64,000 bases of DNA from Acidobacteriota bacterium (GCA_026393985.1 JAPKZB010000002.1:10122-74121); one strand, 5' to 3'; counted from the stretch's first letter, positions 8,956 to 17,689 are shown. Notes: generated from the sequence alone by a model not told the origin. A program made the numbers and translations.

Positions 8956-9401
8956 TGAGTAATCCCTACGGCCAGCACCTTGGCGACCTGGATCCGCTGG
9001 CTGTGCTGGCCGCTACTTCGGCGCGACTGGCGGCCATTGACCCGGCGCGGTACGCGACGCCCTGGGCGCCGGGTAAGTGGACCTACGGACAGATTCTGGC
9101 GCACCTGGCCGACTGCGAGGTAGCGTTTGCGTTTCGTCTGCGGCAGGCGGCGGCCGAGGAGAGCTACGTGGTGCAGCCCTTCGACCAGGACCGTTGGGCG
9201 AACAGTTATGCGAACGCTGACCCGGCGGCGGCGCTGGCCGTTTTTACGAGCGTCCGGGCGTGGCTCCTCGGTTTCCTGCGGCAGTTGCCGGCGGAGACTT
9301 TTGACAAACCGGTGGTGCATCCGGAGTTGGGTGATTTAACCTTCCGCACACTCGTCGAGATCATCGCCGGGCACGACCGGAACCATCTAGCCCAACTATA
9401 A
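8955..9401 (+). CDS. DinB-like metal-binding four-helix protein
   Basis: 148 residues, no signal peptide, cytosolic. The DinB/YfiT fold is indicated by the opening GKWTYGQILAHLADCE and by the three-histidine set His50, His140 and His144 (last two in GHDRNHL), which normally bind a divalent metal. Family members include bacillithiol transferases and thiol-dependent enzymes; substrate unknown. The start codon overlaps the preceding stop by 1 nt, so it is translated with the Ig protein despite having no obvious link to it. The last codons contain the galM -10 box. Confidence 0.85.
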   Translation: MSNPYGQHLGDLDPLAVLAATSARLAAIDPARYATPWAPGKWTYGQILAHLADCEVAFAFRLRQAAAEESYVVQPFDQDRWANSYANADPAAALAVFTSVRAWLLGFLRQLPAETFDKPVVHPELGDLTFRTLVEIIAGHDRNHLAQL

Positions 9402-9402
9402 T
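9397..9402 (+). promoter_or_regulatory. Perfect TATAAT 6 nt before galM ATG
   Basis: TATAAT ends at 9402 and the ATG begins at 9409. With a normal 6-7 nt gap the first transcribed base would be the A of the start codon, giving a leaderless mRNA. No convincing -35 is seen 16-18 bp upstream. Confidence 0.5.
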
Positions 9403-9408
9403 TGCAGG

Positions 9409-10485
9409 ATGCTTCGCACTGCACTGTTGCTCACCGCCGTCGCGCTCTGCCTGCCGGCCGCCGTCAAGAAAGAGGCTTTTGGCCGTACGCCCGACGGGCA
9501 GGCGGTGGACATTTATACTCTCTCAAACGCCGCCGGGATGACGGCGCGGATCATGACCTACGGAGCTACGGTCGTGTCGCTGGCAGGGCCGGATGGCTTT
9601 GATGTTCTGCTGGGATTTGATTCGCTGGCCGGTTATCTGCAGGAGCAGCCCTACATGGGAGCGATTGTGGGCCGCTACGGGAACCGCATCGCCAAGGGCC
9701 GGTTTTCGCTGAACGGCAAGAGCTATTCGCTGGCCGTGAACAATGGCGCCAACGCGCTGCACGGCGGCCTGCGCGGATTTGATAAGCGCGTTTGGAAAGC
9801 TACGGCCAAGGCGGACGCCGTGGAGTTCACCTACCGCAGCGCCGCGGGCGAGGAGGGCTATCCCGGGCAGTTGGATGTGACGGTTACTTACACGCTGACG
9901 GCCGGCAATGAGCTACGGATTGACTATCTGGCCGCAGCGAGCGAGGACACGGTGGCGAATCTGACCAACCACGCCTACTTCAACCTGTCGGGTGAGGCGA
10001 CGATTCTTGACCACGTGGTGCGGATCGACGCCGACCGGTTCACGCCGGTGGATGCCGGGCTGATCCCGACGGGCGAACTGCGCGCGGTGGCGGGTACGCC
10101 GTTCGACTTCCGCAAGGCGACGGCGGTGGGGGCCCGGATAGACGCCCGGGATCAGCAGATTCAGTTTGGCGGCGGTTACGACCACAACTGGGCGCTGAAC
10201 GGCGGGGCGGGGACGCTACGGAAGGTAATTGAGGCGTATAGTCCGCGGTCGGGCCGGGTGTTGACGGTGGCGACGACCGAGCCCGGGGTGCAGTTCTACA
10301 CGGGCAATTTTCTCGATGGCAAGCTGACCGGTAAGGGCAAGCGGCAGTACCTCCGGCGGGCGGGATTCTGCTTTGAGACGCAGCACTATCCGGATTCGCC
10401 CAACCGGCCCAGTTTCCCTTCGACAGTGGTGAAGAAGGGGGTTCCGCTGCGTTCGACCACCGTCTGGGGGCTCTCCCGGCGCTAG
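9409..10485 (+). CDS. galM: Aldose 1-epimerase (mutarotase), exported
   Basis: 358 residues with a signal peptide (1-17), so the mutarotase acts in the periplasm, as in several acidobacteria and Acinetobacter. It interconverts alpha and beta anomers of hexoses before uptake. The substrate-binding His118 is in NNGANALHGG, catalytic His188 in TNHAYFNLSG and catalytic Glu323 in FCFETQHYPDSPN. Length matches the family (about 350). Start ATG 9409 sits 6 nt after TATAAT. The 3' end overlaps the minus-strand glycosyltransferase by 4 nt. Confidence 0.93.
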   Translation: MLRTALLLTAVALCLPAAVKKEAFGRTPDGQAVDIYTLSNAAGMTARIMTYGATVVSLAGPDGFDVLLGFDSLAGYLQEQPYMGAIVGRYGNRIAKGRFSLNGKSYSLAVNNGANALHGGLRGFDKRVWKATAKADAVEFTYRSAAGEEGYPGQLDVTVTYTLTAGNELRIDYLAAASEDTVANLTNHAYFNLSGEATILDHVVRIDADRFTPVDAGLIPTGELRAVAGTPFDFRKATAVGARIDARDQQIQFGGGYDHNWALNGGAGTLRKVIEAYSPRSGRVLTVATTEPGVQFYTGNFLDGKLTGKGKRQYLRRAGFCFETQHYPDSPNRPSFPSTVVKKGVPLRSTTVWGLSRR

Positions 10486-12221
10486 AGGTGCGTTTGCAGA
10501 ATCTGGTCGAAGGTAGACCGGGGCACCAGTTCGAACTTGACGCCGAGGCGAGTGTAGGGCCGGAGGGCGGTGGGCAGCGATTCGGGCGGCGCCTCCGGAC
10601 CTGCCACGACGAGGTGGCCCTCTTCGACCCGCACGGGCACCACCTGATGTTCGCGTACGACATGGGCGGGCAGGGAGCGCGCTACTTCGCGCGCCACCGT
10701 TTCCGGGCTGACCAGGCACACCGGCATACAAAGCTGTAAGGCCAAGGCTTCGTAGAGGTCGGCTTCGCTCAAGCGACCGGTTTCGACCAGCCAGTCCTGG
10801 AGACGGCGACCGGCCGGTTTGCCTTCGAGCGCGCTGGCGGGCAGGTAGCCGGATTTGACGAGAATTTCGGGCAGGGTGGGCCGGTGCGCTTCGAGCGCGA
10901 AGCGGTTGGGATACTGGTGCTGCGTCTTCAGCCAAGCCAGCGGTTCGCGGCGCCAGCGGGACCGCGCATAGCGCAGCGTGGCGCGGACGCCTGCCGAGGC
11001 GTTAATCCAGTTGCCCACCGGGATGCGCAACGGCGCCAGGAGCGCCATCGGCCAGCCGTAAAACCGCCGGACAATGCCAACGCGAACCGAGGCCTGGAGC
11101 AGGGCGAAGGCGAAGGTTAAGGGAAGCCACCGGGCGCCGGGCAGCACCAGGATGCGTTCGGGCCAGAGGAGTCCGTACAGAAACAGGAGGGAGCAGAGGA
11201 CCCCGACCGGATTGCCGATGACGCCTTTGCGGTCCCGCCAGTGCCACCACCACTGGCGCCCGCCGCCCTGCCAGCCGTGCCGCTCGCTGCCTTGCCAGAC
11301 GATGCCGGTCACCCAGCGGGTTCGTTGCTTGACGGCGGCGCGCCAGGTGCGGGGGAAGTATTCGCGCGTGGCCATGGGAACGCCGGCGGCCAAGCGAATG
11401 GGCAGGAAGGTCTGCCGGTAGCCAAGGTGGCGCAGGCGGAAGCCGTTTTCGTAATCTTCGGTCAGGCAGGCAGGTTCGAAAATACGGTTTTCGGCTGACC
11501 GCGCGAGGGCTTCGAGGGCCCGGCGGGAGAAGCCGGTGCCCACGCCGCTGCCGGGCAGGAAGCCACCGAGCGATTCGCGGACTTGCAGGTCCCGTGTTTG
11601 GAATTCGCTGAACTCATCGATGTAGATGCCGTGGACGAGTTCGGTGAGCGGGGTAGGCAGGGCGAGAACGGGCACCTGCACCATGTCGTAGGTGGTAAGG
11701 TAATGGCTGATCCAGCGCAGGGAGTCGGGATGGATGATGTCCTCGGCATCGTGGGTGATTACGCCGTCAAACCGGGCGCCGCTTTGCTCTTCGTAGAGCA
11801 GCATGGTTTGGAAGGCCCAGTTGAGGCAGTCGGCCTTGGACGTTGGCCCGTCGTGCGGTACGACAGACAGGTGAACGTGGGGAAACTGCTCTTCCATCGC
11901 GCGGACCTCGTCGAGCGTGGCGGTGTCGTTGGGATAGCCGCCGATGAAGATGTGGTAGTTCGTGTAGCGGATGGCGGTGACGTTGTGGGTCACCATCTGC
12001 CGGACGACTTCATGCTCATGCCAGAGGGGTACGAAGATCGCCAGCGTCTTTTCGTCTTCCGTCTCGATGGCGGGCGGTTCTGGTTTCGGGCGGAACCAGA
12101 GCCGGAGCCAGAACAGGTTCAGCAGCAGATCGTCGACACCATTCAACAGGAGCCATCCCATGACGCCGGGAAAGACAAGGGCCACGATGGCGTCCAACGC
12201 TGCTGAGAAGCCGAATAACAC
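10482..12221 (-). CDS. NfrB-like membrane glycosyltransferase with C-terminal MshEN (c-di-GMP-type) domain
   Basis: 579 residues from GTG 12221. One hydrophobic segment (about 8-42) precedes a family-2 glycosyltransferase domain with an acidic HDAED metal motif, LTEDYENG, and a QRTRW (QxxRW) processivity motif near residue 300. About three membrane segments follow (330-400). The C-terminal 140 residues resemble the GspE/MshE N-terminal domain: RLQDWLVETGRLSEADLYEA matches the RLGxxLVxxGxL-x4-L-x3-L-x2-Q c-di-GMP motif except for Gln in place of Gly. E. coli NfrB has this architecture and makes a ManNAc-containing exopolysaccharide under c-di-GMP control. No nfrA-like gene is nearby. A TAGTCT ends 5 nt before the GTG. 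Confidence 0.8.
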   Translation of the reverse strand: MLFGFSAALDAIVALVFPGVMGWLLLNGVDDLLLNLFWLRLWFRPKPEPPAIETEDEKTLAIFVPLWHEHEVVRQMVTHNVTAIRYTNYHIFIGGYPNDTATLDEVRAMEEQFPHVHLSVVPHDGPTSKADCLNWAFQTMLLYEEQSGARFDGVITHDAEDIIHPDSLRWISHYLTTYDMVQVPVLALPTPLTELVHGIYIDEFSEFQTRDLQVRESLGGFLPGSGVGTGFSRRALEALARSAENRIFEPACLTEDYENGFRLRHLGYRQTFLPIRLAAGVPMATREYFPRTWRAAVKQRTRWVTGIVWQGSERHGWQGGGRQWWWHWRDRKGVIGNPVGVLCSLLFLYGLLWPERILVLPGARWLPLTFAFALLQASVRVGIVRRFYGWPMALLAPLRIPVGNWINASAGVRATLRYARSRWRREPLAWLKTQHQYPNRFALEAHRPTLPEILVKSGYLPASALEGKPAGRRLQDWLVETGRLSEADLYEALALQLCMPVCLVSPETVAREVARSLPAHVVREHQVVPVRVEEGHLVVAGPEAPPESLPTALRPYTRLGVKFELVPRSTFDQILQTHL

Positions 12222-12260
12222 TCGGTAGACTAGTGTCTGCGCTGATCGAAAATCTCACTT

Positions 12261-13145
12261 ATGTTTACGCTCTCCCGCCGCCGCCTGTTCCCTCTGCTGT
12301 CCGCCGCCGCCTTGCCGGCCGCGGCGGCCGGGTCCAACGACTTCCAATTTGCCCTGATCGGCGACCGCACCGGTTCGGCGCGTCCGCAGATTTACTCGCG
12401 GGTGTTTCGGGAGGTGCTGCTGGCTGACCCGGACTTCGCGGTGACGATCGGCGATGCCATCGAGGGGGTGGATGACGCCAAGGCCCCGGCGCAGTGGGCC
12501 GAGATGGAGGCGCTGTGGCGTACGGCTCCGTTTCCGATCCGGCATACGCCCGGCAACCATGACATCTGGAATGACGCTTCGGCCGCTGCGTTTGCCCGGC
12601 ACGCCGGCCACCCGCCGCAGATTGCCTGGGTGCATCAGAATACCCTCTTCGTTATCCTCGATAACAGCCGTACCGATGCCCTGGCGCCGGCGCAACTGGC
12701 TTTTCTCGAGCAGAGCCTGGAGGCGCATGCGGTGTGCCACCCCAAGATGGTTTTCCTGCATAGGCCGTTCTGGATTCCGCAGGTGGCCGTGGGCAGCGGC
12801 GACTTTGCGCTGCATCAGCTCGCCCGCAAACACAACGTCACCCATGTCTTTTCGGGCCACGGCCACCAGTTTGTTCATCTCGAAACGGGTGGGATTCACT
12901 ACACCGAGATCGGTTCGAGCGGCGGCAACATCGACCGTGGTCTCAGCCGCGGAGAGGGGTTCCGGCAGGGGTGGTTTTATCACTACCTGCTGATTCGGGT
13001 GGTGGGGAAGGAGGTCCGGGTGACAGTGCGCGAGCTGCCGCCGCCGTTCGGTTTGGGCCGGACGTTCCGGCTGGAGCAGTGGAACGCCGGCGGTCCGCAG
13101 TTTGATCCGGGTGACCCGGCGCTGGACTCAAGGCCGCGCCTATAA
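12261..13145 (+). CDS. Calcineurin-type metallophosphoesterase, Tat-like export signal
   Basis: 294 residues. The N-terminal SRRRLF followed by an alanine-rich stretch (to about residue 24) looks like a Tat signal. All metal-binding motifs are present: Asp35 in GDRTG, GD at 64-65, GNHD at 98-101, His167 in FLHRPFW and GHGH at 199-202. It hydrolyses phosphomono- or diesters with a bimetal centre in the periplasm; substrate unknown. It is followed after 7 nt by the HENDNEG-motif protein, whose -10 box overlaps its stop codon, so the two are probably transcribed separately as well as together. Confidence 0.88.
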   Translation: MFTLSRRRLFPLLSAAALPAAAAGSNDFQFALIGDRTGSARPQIYSRVFREVLLADPDFAVTIGDAIEGVDDAKAPAQWAEMEALWRTAPFPIRHTPGNHDIWNDASAAAFARHAGHPPQIAWVHQNTLFVILDNSRTDALAPAQLAFLEQSLEAHAVCHPKMVFLHRPFWIPQVAVGSGDFALHQLARKHNVTHVFSGHGHQFVHLETGGIHYTEIGSSGGNIDRGLSRGEGFRQGWFYHYLLIRVVGKEVRVTVRELPPPFGLGRTFRLEQWNAGGPQFDPGDPALDSRPRL

Positions 13146-13146
13146 T
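13141..13146 (+). promoter_or_regulatory. Perfect TATAAT 6 nt before ATG 13153
   Basis: TATAAT straddles the stop codon of the metallophosphoesterase and ends 6 nt before the next ATG. Its downstream bases CGG are the same as at the glpK box. Predicted start of transcription is the A of ATG (leaderless). No strong -35 is visible. Confidence 0.5.
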
Positions 13147-13152
13147 CGGTCT

Positions 13153-14982
13153 ATGCGGCTCAGTATCCTGATTCTTTCGGCCTGTTCGGCGGTCTTTGCG
13201 CAAACGCCAGTGCGGTTGGCCGTTGCGGCGATACCCGCCGATTTGCGCATCCGGCCGCATGGCGAAGCGATTCTCCAGGTGAAGGTGTATGGCTCCGTAC
13301 CGGACGGCGAGAAGACCAAAGACGGGCGTCTGCGGCAGGCAGGGTGGAGTGGGGAGATCGCCTCGCCCAACGGGGGCTTGCTTTCCAAGCCATTCCGCTT
13401 TCAGGGAACCGACACCGAACCGTTCTATGATCCGTCGACGGGCTTGGCCGGCTCGCTGTTCCGGCAGCTTTCCGGTCAGTTTACCGTCAAGGACGCGGTG
13501 GTTTACCATGCGCCGGAGCGGGCTGGGAAGTACACGGTGGAGTTCCGGCTGGGTGAACTGCGCACGGCTGTGGCGATTACCGTGGACCCGGCCGCGGCGC
13601 CGCTCGTGGAGCCCGCCGAAAAATGGACCTTCGGGCCGGAGAGGCCCATGGCCGATCCCTATCGCCAACTGGCCGAACACTATGCGCCCTACGTGGCGCA
13701 GGAGACGTGGTTTGACTGGCGGGCCGATGCGATCTGCCGCGTCGATTACGACAACGACTGGGATGGCGGTAATAACTGGGATAACCTAGGGGCCGGTTCG
13801 ACGCAGGCCTATGTCTACTACGCCGCCATTGAGTCACGCTCGCACTGGTTCTTGATCTATAACTTTTTTCATGCCCGAGACTACTCGGATAACTGCGTGG
13901 CGGGCACCTGCCATGAGAACGATAACGAAGGTGTGATTGTCGCCGTGCGGAAAGACGGGTCGCCGCTGGGCCGGATTGAGGCCATGGAGACGCTGGCTCA
14001 TAATAACATTTACTCCTACACGGCCGGCGATTCCGGCATCGGCAACGGCGTTCATAATGTGGATGGGCCGCTGCTGCTGCACAATCGCTCGCATCCGGTG
14101 GTGTTTCTCGAGGCCGGCGGGCACGGGGCGCTCGGGGCCGGCGATAAGAAGTCGTTTTTCGACGGCAATAACCTGGACTGGAAGCAGAACACGGGCATTA
14201 CTTATATCTACAAAGGCGCGGCGGAGCGGCCGCGGCACGGGGTGGATCGCGAAGTCGGTTACGAGTTACTGCCGATCTATCATCATTGGTGGGCGCGCGC
14301 TACGCAAGAGTCGAATCAAAACGAGCGGTTGCTGAGCGCCTTCTACCGTTACACCCCGGCCGGCGGCCGTCCGGGCATGCGGGCCGCCAGCGTGGCGGGG
14401 TCTTTCTATGGCGTCAAGCACGGCCGGGACAAGGCCAAGCCCTTCTGGGGCTGGCACGACGTGGCCACGCAGCGGCGGAAGATTCTGGCGACGGGGCAGT
14501 GGGGCGCCGACCCGGCCTACGGTTTCTCGCAGAACCTGCGTTTCCCCGCCGACCGCCCCATGTCGACCGATTACGTATTCAACCCGTATTTGGACGCGGG
14601 TGGGCCGGAGCCTCCGATTGTGGCGGTGGTGCGTAACGTGGTGGGTCAATCGCCGGGGGCCGCGCCGGGGGCCGCGCCGGTGGCGGCGACAGGAAAGGGC
14701 AGTTGCACAGTGGAGGTGGTGGTGGATGGCAGCGTGGGGATTCAGCTGGCTGGGGCCCGGCCGGTTTATGAGGTTTTGGTGGGCGCCCCGCAGCAGGAGA
14801 TCAGCCAGAACTGCACTGGTTCGCTTTCGCGCTACGAGAGCCCGCAGTACCGCCTTGAAAAGTTGCGCGGACGGGGCGAGGTGAAACTGGTGGATCCGGC
14901 TACGGGTCGCGTCGAGATTCGTGACCCGGCGCGCGGCGCCGATACCTACCGCTTCACGCTGCACTGGGAGGCGGCAAACTAG
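13153..14982 (+). CDS. Exported protein with HENDNEG motif, Vps62/NPP1-like (function unknown)
   Basis: 609 residues with a signal peptide (1-17). Residues about 20-150 form a beta-rich N-domain. Residues about 165-440 contain an ordered set of blocks: HYAPYVAQETWFDW, DNDWDGGNNWDN, YVYYAAIESRSHWFLIYNFF, HENDNEGVIVAVRKDG and FLEAGGHGALGAGDKKSFF. This order recalls Vps62-related and NPP1-type folds, where the equivalent GHRHDWE motif binds a divalent cation; that link is my inference. A Gly-Ala-Pro linker encoded by a short direct repeat (about 14655-14680) leads to a roughly 90-residue tail. No function can be assigned. It converges on aguA with a 4-nt overlap. Confidence 0.6.
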   Translation: MRLSILILSACSAVFAQTPVRLAVAAIPADLRIRPHGEAILQVKVYGSVPDGEKTKDGRLRQAGWSGEIASPNGGLLSKPFRFQGTDTEPFYDPSTGLAGSLFRQLSGQFTVKDAVVYHAPERAGKYTVEFRLGELRTAVAITVDPAAAPLVEPAEKWTFGPERPMADPYRQLAEHYAPYVAQETWFDWRADAICRVDYDNDWDGGNNWDNLGAGSTQAYVYYAAIESRSHWFLIYNFFHARDYSDNCVAGTCHENDNEGVIVAVRKDGSPLGRIEAMETLAHNNIYSYTAGDSGIGNGVHNVDGPLLLHNRSHPVVFLEAGGHGALGAGDKKSFFDGNNLDWKQNTGITYIYKGAAERPRHGVDREVGYELLPIYHHWWARATQESNQNERLLSAFYRYTPAGGRPGMRAASVAGSFYGVKHGRDKAKPFWGWHDVATQRRKILATGQWGADPAYGFSQNLRFPADRPMSTDYVFNPYLDAGGPEPPIVAVVRNVVGQSPGAAPGAAPVAATGKGSCTVEVVVDGSVGIQLAGARPVYEVLVGAPQQEISQNCTGSLSRYESPQYRLEKLRGRGEVKLVDPATGRVEIRDPARGADTYRFTLHWEAAN

Positions 14983-16016
14983 GCCGGCTGCTGCTGCGTC
15001 ATGCAGTGCAGCGTTCCGAGGCCGAGGACGAGATCGCTGCAGTCGATGCCAACGATGGTTCGATTCGGGAACAGGCCGGCGAGCGTGTTGAGCGCGTGGC
15101 GGTCGTTGGGGTCGTTGAAGGTCGGCACGAGGACCTGCTGGTTGGCGATGTAGAAGTTGGCGTAGCTGGCCGGCAGCCGCTGGCCGGCAAACCAGACAGG
15201 AGCGGGCATGGGCAGCGGGACCACGCGGAGGGGGCGGCCGTCCTGGTCGGTCATCTCCTCGAGGCGGCGGAGGTTGTCCTGGAGGGGCGCATGGTTGGCG
15301 TCGGCGGGGTCGGGTTCGACAACGGTGACCACGGTTTGCGGATCGGTGAAGCGGGCGAGGTCGTCGACGTGGCCGTGGGTATCGTCGCCGGCGATGCCGT
15401 TGCCGAGCCAGAGCACCTTCGTGACGCCGAGGTACTTGCCGAGGACGGCTTCGATGTCGGCCTTGGACAGGTGGGGGTTGCGGGCCTGCACCGGGCTGAG
15501 CAGGCACTCTTCCGTAGTGAGCAGCGTGCCGGCGCCGTTCACGTCGATGGAGCCGCCTTCGAGCACCACGCGGCGCTTGCGCGCCATGGCTTCGACGCGC
15601 GGCAGGCCGAGTTTGGTGGCCACGTACTCGGGCAGGGCATCATCGTTCTGCCAGTTGTCGTACTTGGCCCAGCCGTTGAAGTGCCAGTCGGTGACCTTGA
15701 GCTTGCCGGTGGTGGATTTGACGAAGATGGGCGCGGTGTCGCGGAGCCAGCTGCGGTCGGTGGGGACGAGGTGGAGGTCGAGGGCGGCGAGGTTGGCGTG
15801 CTCCTGGCGCGCGGCTTTGACGGCGGCCTGGGCGGCGCGTTCGTCGGCGCAGAGGAGGTGGACCTTCTCATAGCGCGTCAATTTAGCGATGAGCTTGCCG
15901 TAGAAGTGGGGGATAGGGCCGAACTTGCCGGGCCAATCGCTCTTTTCGTGCGGCCAGGCGAGCCAGGTTCCTTCGTGGGGCGCCCATTCGGCGGGCATGG
16001 TCCAGGTAGCGGGCAT
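14979..16016 (-). CDS. aguA: Agmatine deiminase
   Basis: 345 residues, cytosolic. It hydrolyses agmatine to N-carbamoylputrescine and ammonia in polyamine synthesis. The N-terminal MPAEWAPHEGTWLAWPH, the DRSWLRDTAPIFV block, the histidine of DDTHGHVDDLARF and the catalytic cysteine in LGLGTLHCMTQQQ (Cys338) are all in place. Length is normal for the porphyromonas-type peptidyl-arginine deiminase family. ATG 16016 overlaps the TAA of aguB by 1 nt, so the two steps of the pathway are translationally coupled. The stop overlaps the convergent HENDNEG-protein gene by 4 nt. Confidence 0.94.
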   Translation of the reverse strand: MPATWTMPAEWAPHEGTWLAWPHEKSDWPGKFGPIPHFYGKLIAKLTRYEKVHLLCADERAAQAAVKAARQEHANLAALDLHLVPTDRSWLRDTAPIFVKSTTGKLKVTDWHFNGWAKYDNWQNDDALPEYVATKLGLPRVEAMARKRRVVLEGGSIDVNGAGTLLTTEECLLSPVQARNPHLSKADIEAVLGKYLGVTKVLWLGNGIAGDDTHGHVDDLARFTDPQTVVTVVEPDPADANHAPLQDNLRRLEEMTDQDGRPLRVVPLPMPAPVWFAGQRLPASYANFYIANQQVLVPTFNDPNDRHALNTLAGLFPNRTIVGIDCSDLVLGLGTLHCMTQQQPA

Positions 16017-16909
16017 TAGTCGAGGAACCTTTTGGTGAGGCCGTCGTAGGCGTCGATGCGGCGGTCGCGGAGGAAGGGCCAGTTGCGGCGGACTTCGTCC
16101 TGGAGTTTGGGGTCGCACTCGTAGACGAGGATCTCTTCGCGGTCGGCCGAGGCTTCGGTGAGGACGCGGCCGAAGGGGTCGGCGAGGAAGGAGTGGCCCC
16201 AGAATTCGAGGCCGGAGTCGTGGGGGCCCTGTTCGAAGCCGATGCGGTTGACGGCGGCGACGTAGATGCCGTTGGCGATGGCGTGGCTGCGCTGGATGGT
16301 CCGCCAGGCGTCGAGTTGGGCGGGGCCGTACTCCTCTTTTTCGGCCGGGTGCCAGCCGATGGCGGTGGGGTAGAAGAGAATGCTGGCACCTTGCAGGGCC
16401 GTGAGGCGGGCGGCTTCCGGATACCACTGGTCCCAGCAGATGAGGACGCCAATGCGCGCGTACTTTGTCTCGAAGTTCTTGAAGCCGAGGTCGCCGGGGG
16501 TGAAGTAGAACTTTTCGTAGAAGAGCGGATCGTCCGGGATATGCATTTTGCGGAAGATGCCGAGCATTTCGCCGCCGGCGTCGTGGACGGTGGCCGTGTT
16601 GTGGTAGAGGCCGTGGGCGCGTTTTTCAAAGAGAGAACTGACGATGACGACGTCGAGCTCTTTGGCCAGTTGGCCCATGACGGCGGTGGCGGGGCCGGGG
16701 ATGGGTTCGGCGAGGTCGAACAGGTCGGCTTTCTCTTCGCGGCAGAAGTATTGGGAGCGGAACAGCTCCTGCAGGCAGATGATCTGGGCGCCGCGGGCGG
16801 CGGCTTCGCGCACCTTTTCCGCGGCTTTTTCGAGATTTTCGCCGGGGGAGAGGGAGCAGGACATCTGCACGAGACCGACGCGGAAACGTTGGCCGGAGGC
16901 GTTGGACAT
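16016..16909 (-). CDS. aguB: N-carbamoylputrescine amidase
   Basis: 297 residues, nitrilase superfamily. The catalytic triad is Glu48 (CLQELF), Lys121 (FRKMHIPDDP) and Cys158 (LICWDQWYPE). The RKMHIPDDPLFYEKFYF block is characteristic of carbamoylputrescine amidases. It converts N-carbamoylputrescine to putrescine, CO2 and ammonia, completing the route begun by AguA. First gene of the aguB-aguA unit. A GGAGG touches the ATG with no spacing, which would be a poor ribosome binding site; a GAGAAT box ending 6 nt before the ATG suggests leaderless initiation instead. Confidence 0.94.
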   Translation of the reverse strand: MSNASGQRFRVGLVQMSCSLSPGENLEKAAEKVREAAARGAQIICLQELFRSQYFCREEKADLFDLAEPIPGPATAVMGQLAKELDVVIVSSLFEKRAHGLYHNTATVHDAGGEMLGIFRKMHIPDDPLFYEKFYFTPGDLGFKNFETKYARIGVLICWDQWYPEAARLTALQGASILFYPTAIGWHPAEKEEYGPAQLDAWRTIQRSHAIANGIYVAAVNRIGFEQGPHDSGLEFWGHSFLADPFGRVLTEASADREEILVYECDPKLQDEVRRNWPFLRDRRIDAYDGLTKRFLD

Positions 16910-16915
16910 CCTCCA

Positions 16916-16921
16916 ATTCTC
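16916..16921 (-). promoter_or_regulatory. GAGAAT -10-like box 6 nt before aguB ATG
   Basis: On the minus strand GAGAAT is followed by six bases and the aguB start. Spacing equals that of the perfect TATAAT boxes at galM, 13153 and glpK. The intergenic space to fabG is only 33 nt, so separate promoter or read-through from fabG are both possible. Confidence 0.35.
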
Positions 16922-16942
16922 GCCGATGTCCTGCTCGTCCCG

Positions 16943-17677
16943 CTACATGTACATGCCGCCGTTGACGTCGAGGACGTGGCCGGTGATGTAGCCCGCGCCG
17001 TCTCCGGCGAGGAATTCGACCGCGGCGGCGATGTCGTCGGCCTGGCCGAAGCGGCCGAGGGGGATGATGCCCTTCATGCCGGCCTTTTGTTCGTCGGTCA
17101 GAACGGCGGTCATGTCGGTTTCAATGAAGCCGGGGGCGACTGCGTTGACGGTAATGTTGCGGCTGGCGAGTTCGCGGGCGAGGGACTTGGTCAGGCCAAT
17201 GAGTCCGGCCTTGGAGGCCACGTAATTGGCCTGTCCGGCGTTGCCCATTTCGCCGACGACGGAGACGATGTTGATCATGCGGCCCCAGCGTTCCTTCATC
17301 ATGCCCTGCATGACGGCCTGCATGGCGAAGAACGCGCCGCTGAGGTTGGTCTGCAGGACGATGTTCCAGTCTTCGGGCTTCATGCGCAGGGCGAGACCGT
17401 CCTTGGTGATTCCGGCGTTGTTGACCAGAATGCCAATGGGGCCGAAATCTTTTGCGGCTTGGGAGAAGGCGGCCTGAATCGAATCTCTTGAGGACATGTC
17501 GACAGCCAAGGCCAGAGCCTCACCGCCGGCGGCCCGGATTTCGGCGGCCACCTCTTCACACTTCTCTACATTTCTTGCTGCGACGATCACCCGCGCGCCG
17601 GCCTTGGCGAGGCGCAGGGCGCAGACCCGGCCGATGCCGCGGCTGCCGCCGGTGATCAGAGCGTTCCGATTTACCAT
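16943..17677 (-). CDS. fabG: 3-oxoacyl-[acyl-carrier-protein] reductase
   Basis: 244 residues from ATG 17677. Rossmann-type SDR: GGSRGIG at 10-16 binds NADP, NNAG at 86-89, catalytic Ser139, Tyr152 and Lys156 (YVASK). The C-terminal INVNGGMYM-type ending (DVNGGMYM) is typical of FabG. It reduces 3-oxoacyl-ACP in fatty-acid elongation. No other fab gene or acpP is adjacent, so it might be a FabG paralogue with another role. An upstream in-frame ATG at 17695 adds six residues but overlaps the divergent UbiD gene. A TATGAT box 6 nt before ATG 17677 fixes the shorter start. Confidence 0.9.
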   Translation of the reverse strand: MVNRNALITGGSRGIGRVCALRLAKAGARVIVAARNVEKCEEVAAEIRAAGGEALALAVDMSSRDSIQAAFSQAAKDFGPIGILVNNAGITKDGLALRMKPEDWNIVLQTNLSGAFFAMQAVMQGMMKERWGRMINIVSVVGEMGNAGQANYVASKAGLIGLTKSLARELASRNITVNAVAPGFIETDMTAVLTDEQKAGMKGIIPLGRFGQADDIAAAVEFLAGDGAGYITGHVLDVNGGMYM

Positions 17678-17683
17678 GGACTC

Positions 17684-17689
17684 ATCATA
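17684..17689 (-). promoter_or_regulatory. TATGAT -10 box 6 nt before fabG ATG
   Basis: Minus-strand TATGAT is followed by six bases and the fabG ATG. The box overlaps the first base of the divergent UbiD-family start codon at 17689, so the two genes are separated by only 11 bp. A plus-strand TACCAT at 17672-17677, overlapping the fabG start, could be the -10 for the UbiD gene, 11 nt before its ATG. Confidence 0.45.

Noticed and set aside
15006-16019. 337-codon plus-strand frame opposite aguA
   Set aside because: Gly/Val/Asp-rich shadow; the minus strand encodes a complete agmatine deiminase with its catalytic cysteine.
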